From the NCBI GenBank assembly GCA_003168295.1, contig PMST01000460.1, positions 15,169-25,449 on the forward strand: a stretch of 10,281 nt of DNA, written 5' to 3'. Below the pieces are notes generated by a model. The model worked only from the letters and a program-made list of their open reading frames with translations, was not told where the DNA came from and ran no database searches. Made by a program: the position numbers and the translations under genes. This document shows positions 1 through 6,075 of this stretch, in pieces (the first letter of the stretch is position 1; every line of letters begins with the position of its first letter). This DNA comes from Actinomycetota bacterium (GTDB lineage: Bacteria > Actinomycetota > Actinomycetes > Streptosporangiales > Streptosporangiaceae).

Positions 1-692
1 ACCTCGCTGTCATCGGGCCGCGCCGCGTAGAGCGTCCGGGCGAGGCGGATCGCCTCCTGGGCCAGGCCGACCCGGATCAAGGCCGTTCCTGCTGTGCTGG
101 CGTAGCCCTCGTTGAAGATCAGGTACAAGACCCGGAGGACGGCGTTCAGCCGGCCTTCGAGTTCGGCGGGGGCGGGGAGGGCGAAGGGGACGCCGCTGTC
201 TTTGATCGCCTGCTTGGCCCTGGTGATCCGGCGGGTCACGGTCTGCTCGGACCCAAGCAGAGCACGGGCGATCTCCGCGGTGCTCAGCCCGCCGACGGCC
301 CGCAGCGTCAGGGCGATCTGCGAGGCGGGCGACAGCGAGGGGTGGCAGCACAACAACAACAGCACCAGCGTGTCGCCGTCATCCCCGGCAGGGGGCGCGT
401 CCGGCCGGGGCGCGCCGCGCTCGGTCAGCGCCCAGCGGGCGACCGTGTCTTCTCGCTGCCGGCGCGCCTGCTCGGAGCGCAACAGGTCGGTGAGCCGACG
501 CGACGCCACGGTGATGAGCCAGGCTCTGGGGTTGCCGGGCAGACCGTCTTGCGGCCATTGCATCGAGGCCGCCAGGAGCGCCTCCTGGGTGGCGTCCTCG
601 GCGAGGTCGAAGTTGCCGTAGCGGCGGACCACGGCGCCGAGGACCTGCGGCGCCAGGCGGCGCAGCAGGTCCTCGGTCTCGGCCGCGATCAC
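1..692 (-). CDS. ECF42-type RNA polymerase sigma factor (DUF6596 domain), 3' end beyond window
   Basis: This gene encodes an extracytoplasmic-function sigma factor that would direct core RNA polymerase to a small set of promoters. The visible 230 residues show sigma region 2 (about 30-80, with AEDATQEALLAA and NPRAWLITVASRRLTDLLR), sigma region 4 with its helix-turn-helix (about 121-163, LSTAEIARALLGSEQTVTRR), and the start of the DUF6596 extension (about 180-230, LNAVLRVLYLIFNEGYAS). These place it in the ECF42 group, which carries a C-terminal TPR-like extension instead of an anti-sigma partner. The start is taken as GTG at 692-690; the ATG at 709 is out of frame and soon hits a stop. The ribosome site is weak. 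The start lies 19 bases after the YCII stop, so the two genes are probably co-transcribed. ECF42 genes are known to be linked to DGPF/YCII genes, which agrees with this layout. Family assignment is confident; the target genes are inferred. Confidence 0.93.
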   Translation of the reverse strand, partial: MIAAETEDLLRRLAPQVLGAVVRRYGNFDLAEDATQEALLAASMQWPQDGLPGNPRAWLITVASRRLTDLLRSEQARRQREDTVARWALTERGAPRPDAPPAGDDGDTLVLLLLCCHPSLSPASQIALTLRAVGGLSTAEIARALLGSEQTVTRRITRAKQAIKDSGVPFALPAPAELEGRLNAVLRVLYLIFNEGYASTAGTALIRVGLAQEAIRLARTLYAARPDDSE

Positions 693-711
693 CGGCGCCC
701 GGCTTTCATGC

Positions 712-1128
712 TCAGCCCTCGAAGTCCGGCTGGTGCTCGTCGATCGGCCGCACATCCGCGTAGGCGCGTACCCGGAGGCGCTCAGGGCCCGGGCAGCTGG
801 CCAGCCGAGCGGTGATCTCGGTCGCCCGGTCGAAACTGTCGCACTCTACGACCCAGTAGCCAGCGAGCACCTCCTCGGCCTCGGCGTAGGGGCCGTCGGT
901 CACCACTGGGACCCCCTCTTTGAACTGGACCCGCCGAGTGTGCACCGGAGCACTCAGGCCCCGGGTCTCGACCAGCTCGCCCGAGTCCAGCAGCTCCCGG
1001 TTGAACGCCTGCATGAACGCTCCCAGCGCCGCCCAGTCCTCCTGGGTCCACGCGGGCTGCTCGGAGGGCTGCCCGACCATCTCCTGGTACTGCTGCTGGG
1101 AAGCGAACGTCAAGATCATGTACTTCAC
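712..1128 (-). CDS. YCII/DGPF-domain protein, partner of ECF42 sigma factor
   Basis: A 138-residue YCII-related (DGPF) protein with a dimeric alpha-beta ferredoxin-like fold. The enzymatic role of the family is mostly unknown. The start is GTG at 1128-1126, giving VKYMILTF, which matches the usual MKYMLLIY beginning of the family. An AAAGGA ribosome site sits 8 bases upstream. A longer reading from 1221 adds 31 residues unlike the family and is not adopted. The DGPF signature appears as TDGPYAEAEEVLAGYW (residues about 77-92), followed by the helix ATEITARL and the C-terminal strand ERLRVRAY. It lies directly upstream of the ECF42 gene on the same strand, in the order seen in actinobacteria, where such sigma factors are reported to activate the DGPF gene. 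Co-transcription is inferred from the 19-base gap. Confidence 0.92.
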   Translation of the reverse strand: MKYMILTFASQQQYQEMVGQPSEQPAWTQEDWAALGAFMQAFNRELLDSGELVETRGLSAPVHTRRVQFKEGVPVVTDGPYAEAEEVLAGYWVVECDSFDRATEITARLASCPGPERLRVRAYADVRPIDEHQPDFEG

Positions 1129-1179
1129 CGTCGTTGTCCTTTCGACCAGTGGCACCCCGTTGGCGCCCTCTTCGCAGAC

Positions 1180-1207
1180 GTCGGAGCCGATGCCGCCAGA
1201 TCGGACA
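1180..1207 (-). promoter_or_regulatory. Possible ECF-type promoter of the YCII-sigma pair
   Basis: On the minus strand TGTCCG (1207-1202) is followed after 18 bases by CGAC (1183-1180), about 50 bases before the GTG start at 1128. From memory, ECF42 promoters have TGTCGA-like -35 and CGA/TC-like -10 elements, so this is a degenerate candidate with two mismatches in the -35. This is a weak motif match in GC-rich DNA and could be chance. Confidence 0.22.
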
Positions 1208-1345
1208 TCAGCCGCGCTCAACGCCGCCCAGGTGGCCCGGGTCTGCCCGCTGCACTGCGTCGAGGCCCTTCGCCTGGCAGAGTCCGACTATGGCCGGCGA
1301 CAGATCGGTGCACAGGACTCGCAATCCCTGCCCCTGGCCGGTCCG
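1208..1345 (-). pseudogene. Relic resembling a class I SAM-dependent methyltransferase
   Basis: An open stretch ending in TGA (1210-1208) contains, between 1327 and 1241, about 29 residues reading RVLCTDLSPAIVGLC and then QAKGLDAV. This is the pattern of strand beta-2 and the following helix of small class I methyltransferases (xVxGxDLSPAMVAxxxxKGLxAV), which bind S-adenosylmethionine. The preceding glycine-rich motif I is missing or altered, and after the match the frame leads to unrelated residues and a stop. There is no plausible start codon with a ribosome site. I read it as a leftover internal piece of a deleted methyltransferase gene. The match is short, so a chance resemblance is possible. 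Confidence 0.42.
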
Positions 1346-1346
1346 G

Positions 1347-1514
1347 TTAGTCCTCCTCGAACGGCCAGAACAGTCTCACCTCCAGGATGCCGAGGCTGGC
1401 CATCGGGTGCCTGCCCGCGATCTCGATGGCTTCGTCGAGGTCGGCGCACTCGAGCACGTCGAAGCCGGCGACGTCCGCCGCCCCGCGGGCCGGCCGTACC
1501 CGGTGCCCCGGGCG
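1347..1514 (-). pseudogene. C-terminal remnant of a second YCII/DGPF-family gene
   Basis: Fifty-five sense codons between an upstream TAG (1517-1515) and a TAA (1349-1347) encode a good YCII C-terminal half: GAADVAGFDVLECADLDEAI, then EIAGRHPMASLGILEVRLFW and PFEED. This corresponds to the second helix and last strand of the fold (compare ATEITARL and ERLRVRAY in the intact copy at 712-1128). The N-terminal half, including the DGPF motif, is absent. No start codon precedes the conserved part; the only in-frame GTG is inside it. It points the same way as the intact YCII-sigma pair and ends about 220 bases upstream of it, so it is probably a decayed tandem paralogue. Tandem YCII genes next to ECF42 sigma factors are common in actinobacteria. 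Confidence 0.72.
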
Positions 1515-1559
1515 CTAGGCGCGCCTGAGGCGGAGCCGCAGGTCCCTCAGTGCGGCGGG

Positions 1560-1592
1560 CGGGTAGCCGGGCGGCTCAGTCCCGGCTACCCG
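1560..1592 (-). terminator. GC-rich hairpin downstream of the secreted-protein gene
   Basis: A perfect 12-bp stem, CGGGTAGCCGGG (1560-1571) with CCCGGCTACCCG (1581-1592), encloses a 9-base loop. It begins about 40 bases after the stop of the minus-strand gene ending at 1634. There is no T-run on either strand, as is usual for actinobacterial terminators. It is most likely the intrinsic terminator of that gene, isolating it from the relics downstream. Confidence 0.65.
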
Positions 1593-1633
1593 GCCAGCCG
1601 TCGGCTTGGCCTGCGGGTGGGCTTACTGGGCCT

Positions 1634-2938
1634 TTAGCGGGGCAGGGTGAATGGCTCGGAAATGGTTACTGTCAGCGGGAACCAGTGCGCTCCACCGGGA
1701 TAGTAGGGAGCCCCGCATATCGTCTGGAGGTATCTCATGGCCGGTCCGGCTCCAAGCGAGGTATCTCCAGCATTGAATCCGTAGCTTTTGCTGATCACGT
1801 AGGTGAGCGATCCGACATAGTTAGAGCCGACTATGCTCGCGCTTCCGCTGACGTTAAGTCCGTTTGTGGAGCGGAAGGCAAGGTACAGGTCGGGGCTCGC
1901 GTAGCTCAGGAACGCGAAGGTATCCAGGGGATTCGGTGCCGGAAGCTGGATCTGCGTAGCGCCGCCGGCCACCCGCTGCTTGATGTAGGTCAGGATATTG
2001 TTGTTCTCGGCCGTGAAGACTGGGCTCTGCTTGATCTCTGACGCCGCTAGCGACGTGTCCGGCAAGTCGATCGCGTCACCGCTGCCGCTCAGGAAATCAG
2101 CCAGGAACTCAGAGGCGGTGGGAAGGCCGACCTTCTGCCATTCCCTGACGATAAGATCACCTGCGGCTTCATCCGTTTTGTAGGCATGCTGACCGGCCGG
2201 CGTCGCGCAGATCTTGGCGTCTTGCGGGCTCCCCGTATCCTGCTTTCCTGCCTGCCCAGAGGTGTTGAGAACGGAACCGGTCACGGTGAACGCGGGCCCC
2301 GACACCCCGAACTCCCCAACCGCGAAGCCGTCGGGGTCGGCGGTGGTCACGGTGATGCTCGTGAGCGGGGCCGAGCTCGTCGAGTAGAACCCGAAGTACT
2401 GTGCTCCCCACTCACCGCTGACCGGGATGGCGCCGGACGTGGTGCCGTCGCTGTTGGTCGCGGTGATCGTGAAGACCCGGAATTCCTCGGGCTGGGCGTA
2501 GAGATAGAACGCCTGCGTCGCGGGCGGCAGGGTCAGCGTGACGGTTGCGGAAGTCGTCGCGTAGACATCTCCGTCGTAGTCATGGCTCCACGTCGCCCAG
2601 CCGCCATGGGGAGTGACGTCATGCTTGAGGCTCGGGGAGAATCCCAGCGTCCCGGTTGGCCCCGCGACTCCGCTGACGTCCTCGCCGAGAGGCTGGCTGT
2701 CCGCGCTGAAGGGCGTCATCGTGTAGGGGCCGAGCGTCGACGGCGGCGCGGACATTCCCGGCCCGCCCGAGAAGACAATAGAGTCGGGCGCTGCGCTCGC
2801 CGCGCTCGCCGTGAGCGGGGCCACGGTGCTGGCAAGCATGCAGGCCGCCAGGACCGTGGCAGCACGCCTTGGATATCGATGAATATTTCCCGCCAAAGAG
2901 CTAAAAAAAGCCCCCGTGGCCCTCGAATATCTACTCAT
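1634..2938 (-). CDS. Secreted protein of unknown function, beta-sandwich plus unknown C-terminal domain
   Basis: A 434-residue exported protein with no function I can assign. The ATG at 2938 is preceded by a strong GGAGGGG ribosome site; an in-frame start 11 codons earlier lacks one. Residues 1-50 look like a Sec-type signal peptide: basic RYPRR at 21-25, hydrophobic core 26-45, likely cleavage near ASAASA/AP (48-51). LAAC at 30-33 resembles a lipobox but lies inside the hydrophobic core, so lipidation is less likely. Residues about 52-218 are strand-rich and aromatic (AFYLYAQPEEFRVFTITATN; YFGFYSTSSAPLTSITVTTA), in the style of Ig-like or anchor-type beta sandwiches. Residues about 240-434 form a second region with the only mature cysteines, C244 and C408, which may form a disulfide, and conserved-looking stretches SNYVGSLTYVISKSYGFNAG and MRYLQTICGAP. 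DNA for this second half is less GC-rich than for the first, suggesting a different origin. Confidence 0.85.
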   Translation of the reverse strand: MSRYSRATGAFFSSLAGNIHRYPRRAATVLAACMLASTVAPLTASAASAAPDSIVFSGGPGMSAPPSTLGPYTMTPFSADSQPLGEDVSGVAGPTGTLGFSPSLKHDVTPHGGWATWSHDYDGDVYATTSATVTLTLPPATQAFYLYAQPEEFRVFTITATNSDGTTSGAIPVSGEWGAQYFGFYSTSSAPLTSITVTTADPDGFAVGEFGVSGPAFTVTGSVLNTSGQAGKQDTGSPQDAKICATPAGQHAYKTDEAAGDLIVREWQKVGLPTASEFLADFLSGSGDAIDLPDTSLAASEIKQSPVFTAENNNILTYIKQRVAGGATQIQLPAPNPLDTFAFLSYASPDLYLAFRSTNGLNVSGSASIVGSNYVGSLTYVISKSYGFNAGDTSLGAGPAMRYLQTICGAPYYPGGAHWFPLTVTISEPFTLPR

Positions 2939-3264
2939 TGTCCCCTCCGCTGTCGGGCTCTCGGGGAGCAAAGAATCATTCCGGAACCGTACGGAGAGAG
3001 AGTCTAGCCTTGGATCCGGGGATAACTAGAGGTAGCAATGTAATTAGGGTACCTTTAGCCTGTCCTGAGTATCCTTTTGTGCAAATCGCTCGCTTTCGTC
3101 GGGATCGAGAAGCTTGCCGGCGGCAGGCCGGGCCCGGGCGGGAACCGGTACCCGGCCGATGAGTTGACGCTGATTTCAGCGTCTCAATCGGCGGGCAACC
3201 GACCCAGCTCGGGAAACGGGGCGACCAGGTAGGAATGCCCGCGGGTTCGAGAAGGGACCACACG
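2939..3264. promoter_or_regulatory. Divergent intergenic region with AT-rich patch
   Basis: This region separates the divergent starts at 2938 (minus) and 3265 (plus). Bases 3021-3080 hold only 24 G/C in 60, far below the surrounding DNA, as expected for promoters. I could not pick a convincing -35/-10 pair on either strand: TAGGGT at 3045-3050 fits a -10 hexamer on the plus strand, but no TTGAC-like element lies at the right distance. The GAAGGGA at 3251-3257 is the ribosome site of the plus-strand gene, 7 bases from its ATG. I see no small gene here. Confidence 0.5.
3156..3191. repeat. Interrupted inverted repeat (possible operator or leader hairpin)
   Basis: GACGCTGA (3166-3173) and TCAGCGTC (3176-3183) form a perfect 8-bp stem around two T residues. 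After a short unpaired bulge, CCGAT (3156-3160) pairs with ATCGG (3187-3191). The element lies about 75 bases upstream of the ATG at 3265. It may be an operator for a dimeric regulator or a hairpin in the leader of the DUF1579-like gene. No bound factor can be named. Confidence 0.5.
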
Positions 3265-3714
3265 ATGGGGCAGGCGAGCGCAGAACAGGCACTACGGGCA
3301 CTGGAGCCCCTCGTGGGCGAGTGGACCGTGGCGGCGAAAGGCCCAGACGGGCAGACGTGGCCCGGTGCGGGGCGGGCCAGTTTCCAGTGGCATCCCTCAC
3401 GGGCGCATCTGGTCCAGCGCACCGTCATCGAGATGCCTGGCGCCCCGGACAGCATCTCGATCATCGGCTGCGACGGCGCCGACGGCAGCTATATCCAGCT
3501 CTACAGCGACGAGCGCGGGGTGTGCCGTATCTACACCATGCGCATCGACAGCAGGGAATGGATACTCCAGCGCGAGGGTGAGCCATTCCCGCAGCGGTTC
3601 ATCGGGACGTTCGGCGATGATGCGCGCACCATCGAGGGCCGTTGGGAGAAAGCCGAGAACGGCCCGGAGTTCACCGTCGACTTCTATCTGACATACCGGA
3701 AAGTGAGCAACTGA
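3265..3714 (+). CDS. DUF1579-like lipocalin-type protein
   Basis: A 149-residue cytoplasmic protein with no signal peptide or membrane segment. The N-terminal ALRALEPLVGEWTV (residues 9-22) is the usual opening of DUF1579 and related small beta-barrel (FABP/lipocalin-like) proteins. It is followed by a strand-rich body and the closing motif FIGTFGDDARTIEGRWEKA (112-130) and FTVDFYLTYRKV (136-147). Members probably bind a small hydrophobic ligand, but no enzymatic reaction is established. The ATG at 3265 is chosen because GAAGGGA lies 7 bases before it; an in-frame ATG at 3235 has no such site. The next gene starts 41 bases downstream on the same strand, so a shared transcript is possible. Confidence in the gene is high and in the exact family moderate. 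Confidence 0.85.
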   Translation: MGQASAEQALRALEPLVGEWTVAAKGPDGQTWPGAGRASFQWHPSRAHLVQRTVIEMPGAPDSISIIGCDGADGSYIQLYSDERGVCRIYTMRIDSREWILQREGEPFPQRFIGTFGDDARTIEGRWEKAENGPEFTVDFYLTYRKVSN

Positions 3715-3755
3715 TCCGCTAGCTTCTTCTTTGTCGGTGTTACGGGAGGGATCTG

Positions 3756-4637
3756 ATGGAGCGCAGGCGTGGATTGACCGTTGCTGTGGGCGCCGCGCTG
3801 CTCGGGGCGGCGCTGATGGCGTTCCCGGCCTGGCCGGCCGGCGCCGCAGCTGGCCAGGCCGCAGCTGGTCAGGCGGCGGCATCATCGGCCAGCTGCAGTT
3901 CCTCCTCCCATCCGGCGCTGGCGGCCAGGATCGGCCGTGATATCACCGCGGCGCGGCGCGGCCGGGTCTCCACCGTCGCGGTGGCCGTCGATGACCCGGG
4001 CCTGGGCCTGACCTGCTGGCTGAACAGGTTCTCGAGTTTCGACTCCGCCAGCGTGATCAAGGTGACCATCCTGGCGGCGCTGCTGCGCAAGGCGGAAGAC
4101 CAGCACAGGCCGCTGACCGCCACCGAGGCCGCCTTGGCCAGGTTGATGATCACCCGGTCCGACAACGATGCCGCATCTGACCTGTGGGCCGAGCTCGGGC
4201 GAAGCTACCTCCAGCACTTCCTCGACGTGGCCGGGATGCGGCACACCTCTCTAGGCCAGGACGGCTACTGGGGCCTGACCCAGATCACCGCCAATGACCA
4301 GGTCGTCCTGCTCCGGCTGCTGCTGAACAGCAACGCGGTTCTGGACCCCGCCTCCCGCAGCTACGCCCTGAAGCTGATGGCCGAGGTTATCCCGGCGCAG
4401 CGCTGGGGTGTCCCGGCCGGCGCGCCGCCCAGCCTGACCGTGCACGTCAAGAACGGCTGGCTGCCCCTGGCCACGCACGGCTGGCGCATCCACAGCATCG
4501 GCTGCTTCACCGGCCGCGGCGGCAATTACAGCATCGTCGTGCTGACCCAGGACAACCCGACCATGGCCTACGGGATCACCACCATCGAGACGATCGCCCA
4601 GGCGATCAACCACGACCTCCACGCCGCGGCGGGCTGA
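3756..4637 (+). CDS. Secreted penicillin-recognising serine hydrolase (class A beta-lactamase-like, no Glu166)
   Basis: A 293-residue exported serine hydrolase of the beta-lactamase/transpeptidase-like fold. Residues 1-31 form a signal peptide (MERRR, a hydrophobic core, then PAGAAA), followed by an Ala/Gln/Ser-rich linker to about 52. The catalytic motifs are SVIK at 99-102 (SxxK, nucleophile S99), SDN at 135-137 and KNG at 232-234 (KTG equivalent). In class A enzymes the deacylating glutamate lies about 36 residues after SDN; here that region reads DGYWGLTQ (169-176) with no glutamate and no ExxLN. So it may acylate but should not be an efficient beta-lactamase. A cell-wall or esterase-type hydrolase is more likely. 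C87 and C250 could pair outside the cell. GGGAGG lies 6-8 bases before the ATG at 3756. It follows the DUF1579-like gene after 41 bases. Confidence 0.9.
   Translation: MERRRGLTVAVGAALLGAALMAFPAWPAGAAAGQAAAGQAAASSASCSSSSHPALAARIGRDITAARRGRVSTVAVAVDDPGLGLTCWLNRFSSFDSASVIKVTILAALLRKAEDQHRPLTATEAALARLMITRSDNDAASDLWAELGRSYLQHFLDVAGMRHTSLGQDGYWGLTQITANDQVVLLRLLLNSNAVLDPASRSYALKLMAEVIPAQRWGVPAGAPPSLTVHVKNGWLPLATHGWRIHSIGCFTGRGGNYSIVVLTQDNPTMAYGITTIETIAQAINHDLHAAAG
3843..3872 (+). repeat. 15-bp tandem duplication in the export linker
   Basis: GCCGCAGCTGGCCAG (3843-3857) is followed directly by GCCGCAGCTGGTCAG (3858-3872), with one base different. It encodes two AAGQA-type units in the linker just after the signal peptide of the serine hydrolase. 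The length is a multiple of three, so copy-number change would only lengthen or shorten the linker. Confidence 0.85.
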
Positions 4638-4716
4638 TGCCCTGGGGGTGGTACCAGGATCGTTCCGGAAAAATGGATTTTCAGCCTTCCCGGCGGGTGA
4701 CGGTGGTGCGGGCCCT

Positions 4717-4728
4717 TACGCTTGACGG
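4717..4728 (+). promoter_or_regulatory. Possible -10 element for a leaderless transcript
   Basis: TACGCT (4717-4722) fits the TANNNT pattern of actinobacterial -10 elements and lies 6 bases before the GTG at 4729, placing a transcription start at or near the first base of the start codon. No ribosome site is visible upstream of that GTG, which fits leaderless translation. No good -35 is seen. Confidence 0.33.
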
Positions 4729-5082
4729 GTGAGCGGGGTCAAGGCCAGCAGGTCCTTTGGCGCAGACATTCAGGTTGGCCGCCGGGAAGTCCGGTGGCCG
4801 TTCGGCAGATTCGTCATAGGCGATGGGGAGCTGACCGTCCGTTCGTCACCGAGCCGCTGGATCCGGGCGCGCTCGGCGAGCAGAGAAGCCGTCGGCGAGA
4901 TCTCCGTCTACGAGCGGGTGGAAATCCGCTTTCCTGTCCTTCGCGGGCGTCGGCGGGACGACCTGAGGTTCGAGGATCCCGGCAGCCCATTTTTCGGCGT
5001 TGCGCTGATGCTGCCCAGGCGCATACGGATCATCGAGGATCTGCGCGCTCGCGGATATTCCGTGACCGACCGGCGGTCATGA
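4729..5082 (+). CDS. Small basic protein, unrecognised (possible PH-like beta-barrel fold)
   Basis: A 117-residue protein that I do not recognise. It has no signal peptide or membrane segment and is rich in arginine. The order of features, FGRFVIGDGELTVRS (25-39), REAVGEISVYERVEIRF (52-68), LRFEDPGSPFFGVAL and finally RIRIIEDLRARGYSV (98-112), suggests a run of strands closed by a C-terminal helix, as in small bacterial PH-like domains; this is inference from pattern only. The GTG at 4729 is the earliest possible start, since an in-frame TGA lies at 4723-4725, and no ribosome site precedes it. The last TCA codon and the stop overlap the stop of the convergent oxidoreductase gene. Codon use is GC-rich at third positions, supporting a real gene. 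Confidence 0.72.
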   Translation: MSGVKASRSFGADIQVGRREVRWPFGRFVIGDGELTVRSSPSRWIRARSASREAVGEISVYERVEIRFPVLRGRRRDDLRFEDPGSPFFGVALMLPRRIRIIEDLRARGYSVTDRRS

Positions 5083-6063
5083 AAGCGGACTGGGCAGGAG
5101 CGCGACCTTCCCGGTGACCCGCCGTCCCGCCAGCTCGTTCAGCGCTTCGGCGGCACGCTCGAGTGGGTAGGTCACGGGGGCGACCGGGTGCAGGCTCCCG
5201 GCCGCCACGCGATCGAGCAGGTCGGCTAGGAGTTCGGTGTGGCCCGCGGGATCCTGACGTGACCACGCGCCCCAGTCGACCCCGATGATGGCACGGTTTT
5301 CCAGCAGGACGCGGTTGAGCGGCAGCCGCGGGATGGTGCCGCCCGCGAAGCCGACGACGAGGTAGCGACCGAGCGCGCGCAGGCTGCGGAGCGCGGGTTC
5401 GGCAAACGGGTCGCCGACGGGATCGATCACCAGGTCGGCGCCGGCGCCGGTGACTTCCCGCACGCGAGCCTTCAGGTCCTCGGTCTGGTAATCGACCGCG
5501 ACCTGCGCTCCGGCGCCAATCGCCGCGGCCCGCTTGGCCTGGCTGGAAGCCGCCGCGATCACCTGTGCGCCGAGCGAACGGGCCACGTCGACGGCAGCGA
5601 GCCCGATCCCGCCGCCGGCCCCGAGCACCAGAACCCATTCGCCGGGGCGCACGGTGGCCCGCCTGGTCAGCGCGAACAGGATCGTCGCGTAGCTTTCGAC
5701 GGCGCTCGCGGCCACCTCGAAGCTCACCGCGTCCGGCAGCGGCACGACCGCATCGGCGGGCAGCACGCGGTGGGTGGCGTAACCGCCGAGGTCAAACGAG
5801 CTGCTCACCACGCGGCTCCCCTGGGCCACGGAAGACACGCCCGCGCCGACCTCGAGCACCTCCCCCGCCGCCACCAGGCCCGGGGTAAACGGCAGCCGCG
5901 GTTTCAGCTGGTACGCGCCGCCCACCATCAGGCCGTCGACGAAGCTGACGCCAGCGGCGCGGACGCCGACGAGCACCTGGCCCGGGCCCGGCCGCGGATC
6001 AGGCGCCTCCGCCAGGACCAGGCGGTCCGGTGGGCCGAACTCACGGCAGGCAATGCTTCTCAT
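5077..6063 (-). CDS. Zinc-less MDR-superfamily oxidoreductase (NADPH:quinone reductase-like)
   Basis: A 328-residue medium-chain dehydrogenase/reductase of the quinone oxidoreductase/zeta-crystallin branch, predicted to use NADPH to reduce quinones or enone-type substrates in the cytoplasm. The N-terminal GroES-like domain spans about 1-120 (REFGPPDRLVLAEAPDPRPG; FTPGLVAAGEV at 59-69). The Rossmann domain follows with LGAGGGIGLAAVDVARSLGA (147-166) and the ending RRVTGKVAL. The catalytic-zinc cysteine and the four-cysteine structural lobe of alcohol dehydrogenases are absent. Length is normal for the family. The start is ATG at 6063-6061, with GAGGAG (6079-6074) 10 bases upstream; the spacing is filled by repeated ATGAG units. 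The physiological substrate cannot be read from sequence. The stop overlaps the convergent small gene. Confidence 0.94.
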   Translation of the reverse strand: MRSIACREFGPPDRLVLAEAPDPRPGPGQVLVGVRAAGVSFVDGLMVGGAYQLKPRLPFTPGLVAAGEVLEVGAGVSSVAQGSRVVSSSFDLGGYATHRVLPADAVVPLPDAVSFEVAASAVESYATILFALTRRATVRPGEWVLVLGAGGGIGLAAVDVARSLGAQVIAAASSQAKRAAAIGAGAQVAVDYQTEDLKARVREVTGAGADLVIDPVGDPFAEPALRSLRALGRYLVVGFAGGTIPRLPLNRVLLENRAIIGVDWGAWSRQDPAGHTELLADLLDRVAAGSLHPVAPVTYPLERAAEALNELAGRRVTGKVALLPSPLS

Positions 6064-6075
6064 CTCATCTCATCT
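6061..6075 (-). repeat. Three ATGAG pentamers across the ribosome-site/start spacer
   Basis: CATCT occurs three times in tandem on the plus strand (ATGAG read on the minus strand; each ATG is followed by AG). The copy nearest the gene supplies the true start codon of the oxidoreductase. The two upstream ATGs each give a two-codon frame, ATG AGA TGA. The stop of the middle one (6062-6060) overlaps the real ATG as ATGA. Confidence 0.8.

Noticed and set aside
1129..1221. Longer N-terminus for the YCII protein starting at 1221
   Set aside because: The extra 31 residues do not fit the family, and the GTG at 1128 has a good AAAGGA site and gives the conserved opening.
1134..1637. Open plus-strand frames across the relic region and opposite the YCII gene
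   Set aside because: The translations are Arg/Pro/Ser-rich without any family pattern, and they lie opposite minus-strand frames that match known families.
2186..3007. Long plus-strand open frame opposite the secreted-protein gene
   Set aside because: It is Arg/Gly-rich with no recognisable domain and is a shadow of the minus-strand gene, which has a signal peptide and strong ribosome site.
3045..3052. TAGGGT/GGGTAC as a -10 element (vegetative or SigB-type)
   Set aside because: No matching -35 at an acceptable distance could be found.
3756..4637. Antibiotic resistance beta-lactamase
   Set aside because: The omega-loop glutamate and ExxLN motif needed for class A hydrolysis are absent.
4722..5117. 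Alternative plus-strand frame overlapping the small basic protein
   Set aside because: It uses a TTG start without a ribosome site and lacks the strand/helix pattern and GC third-position bias of the frame at 4729.
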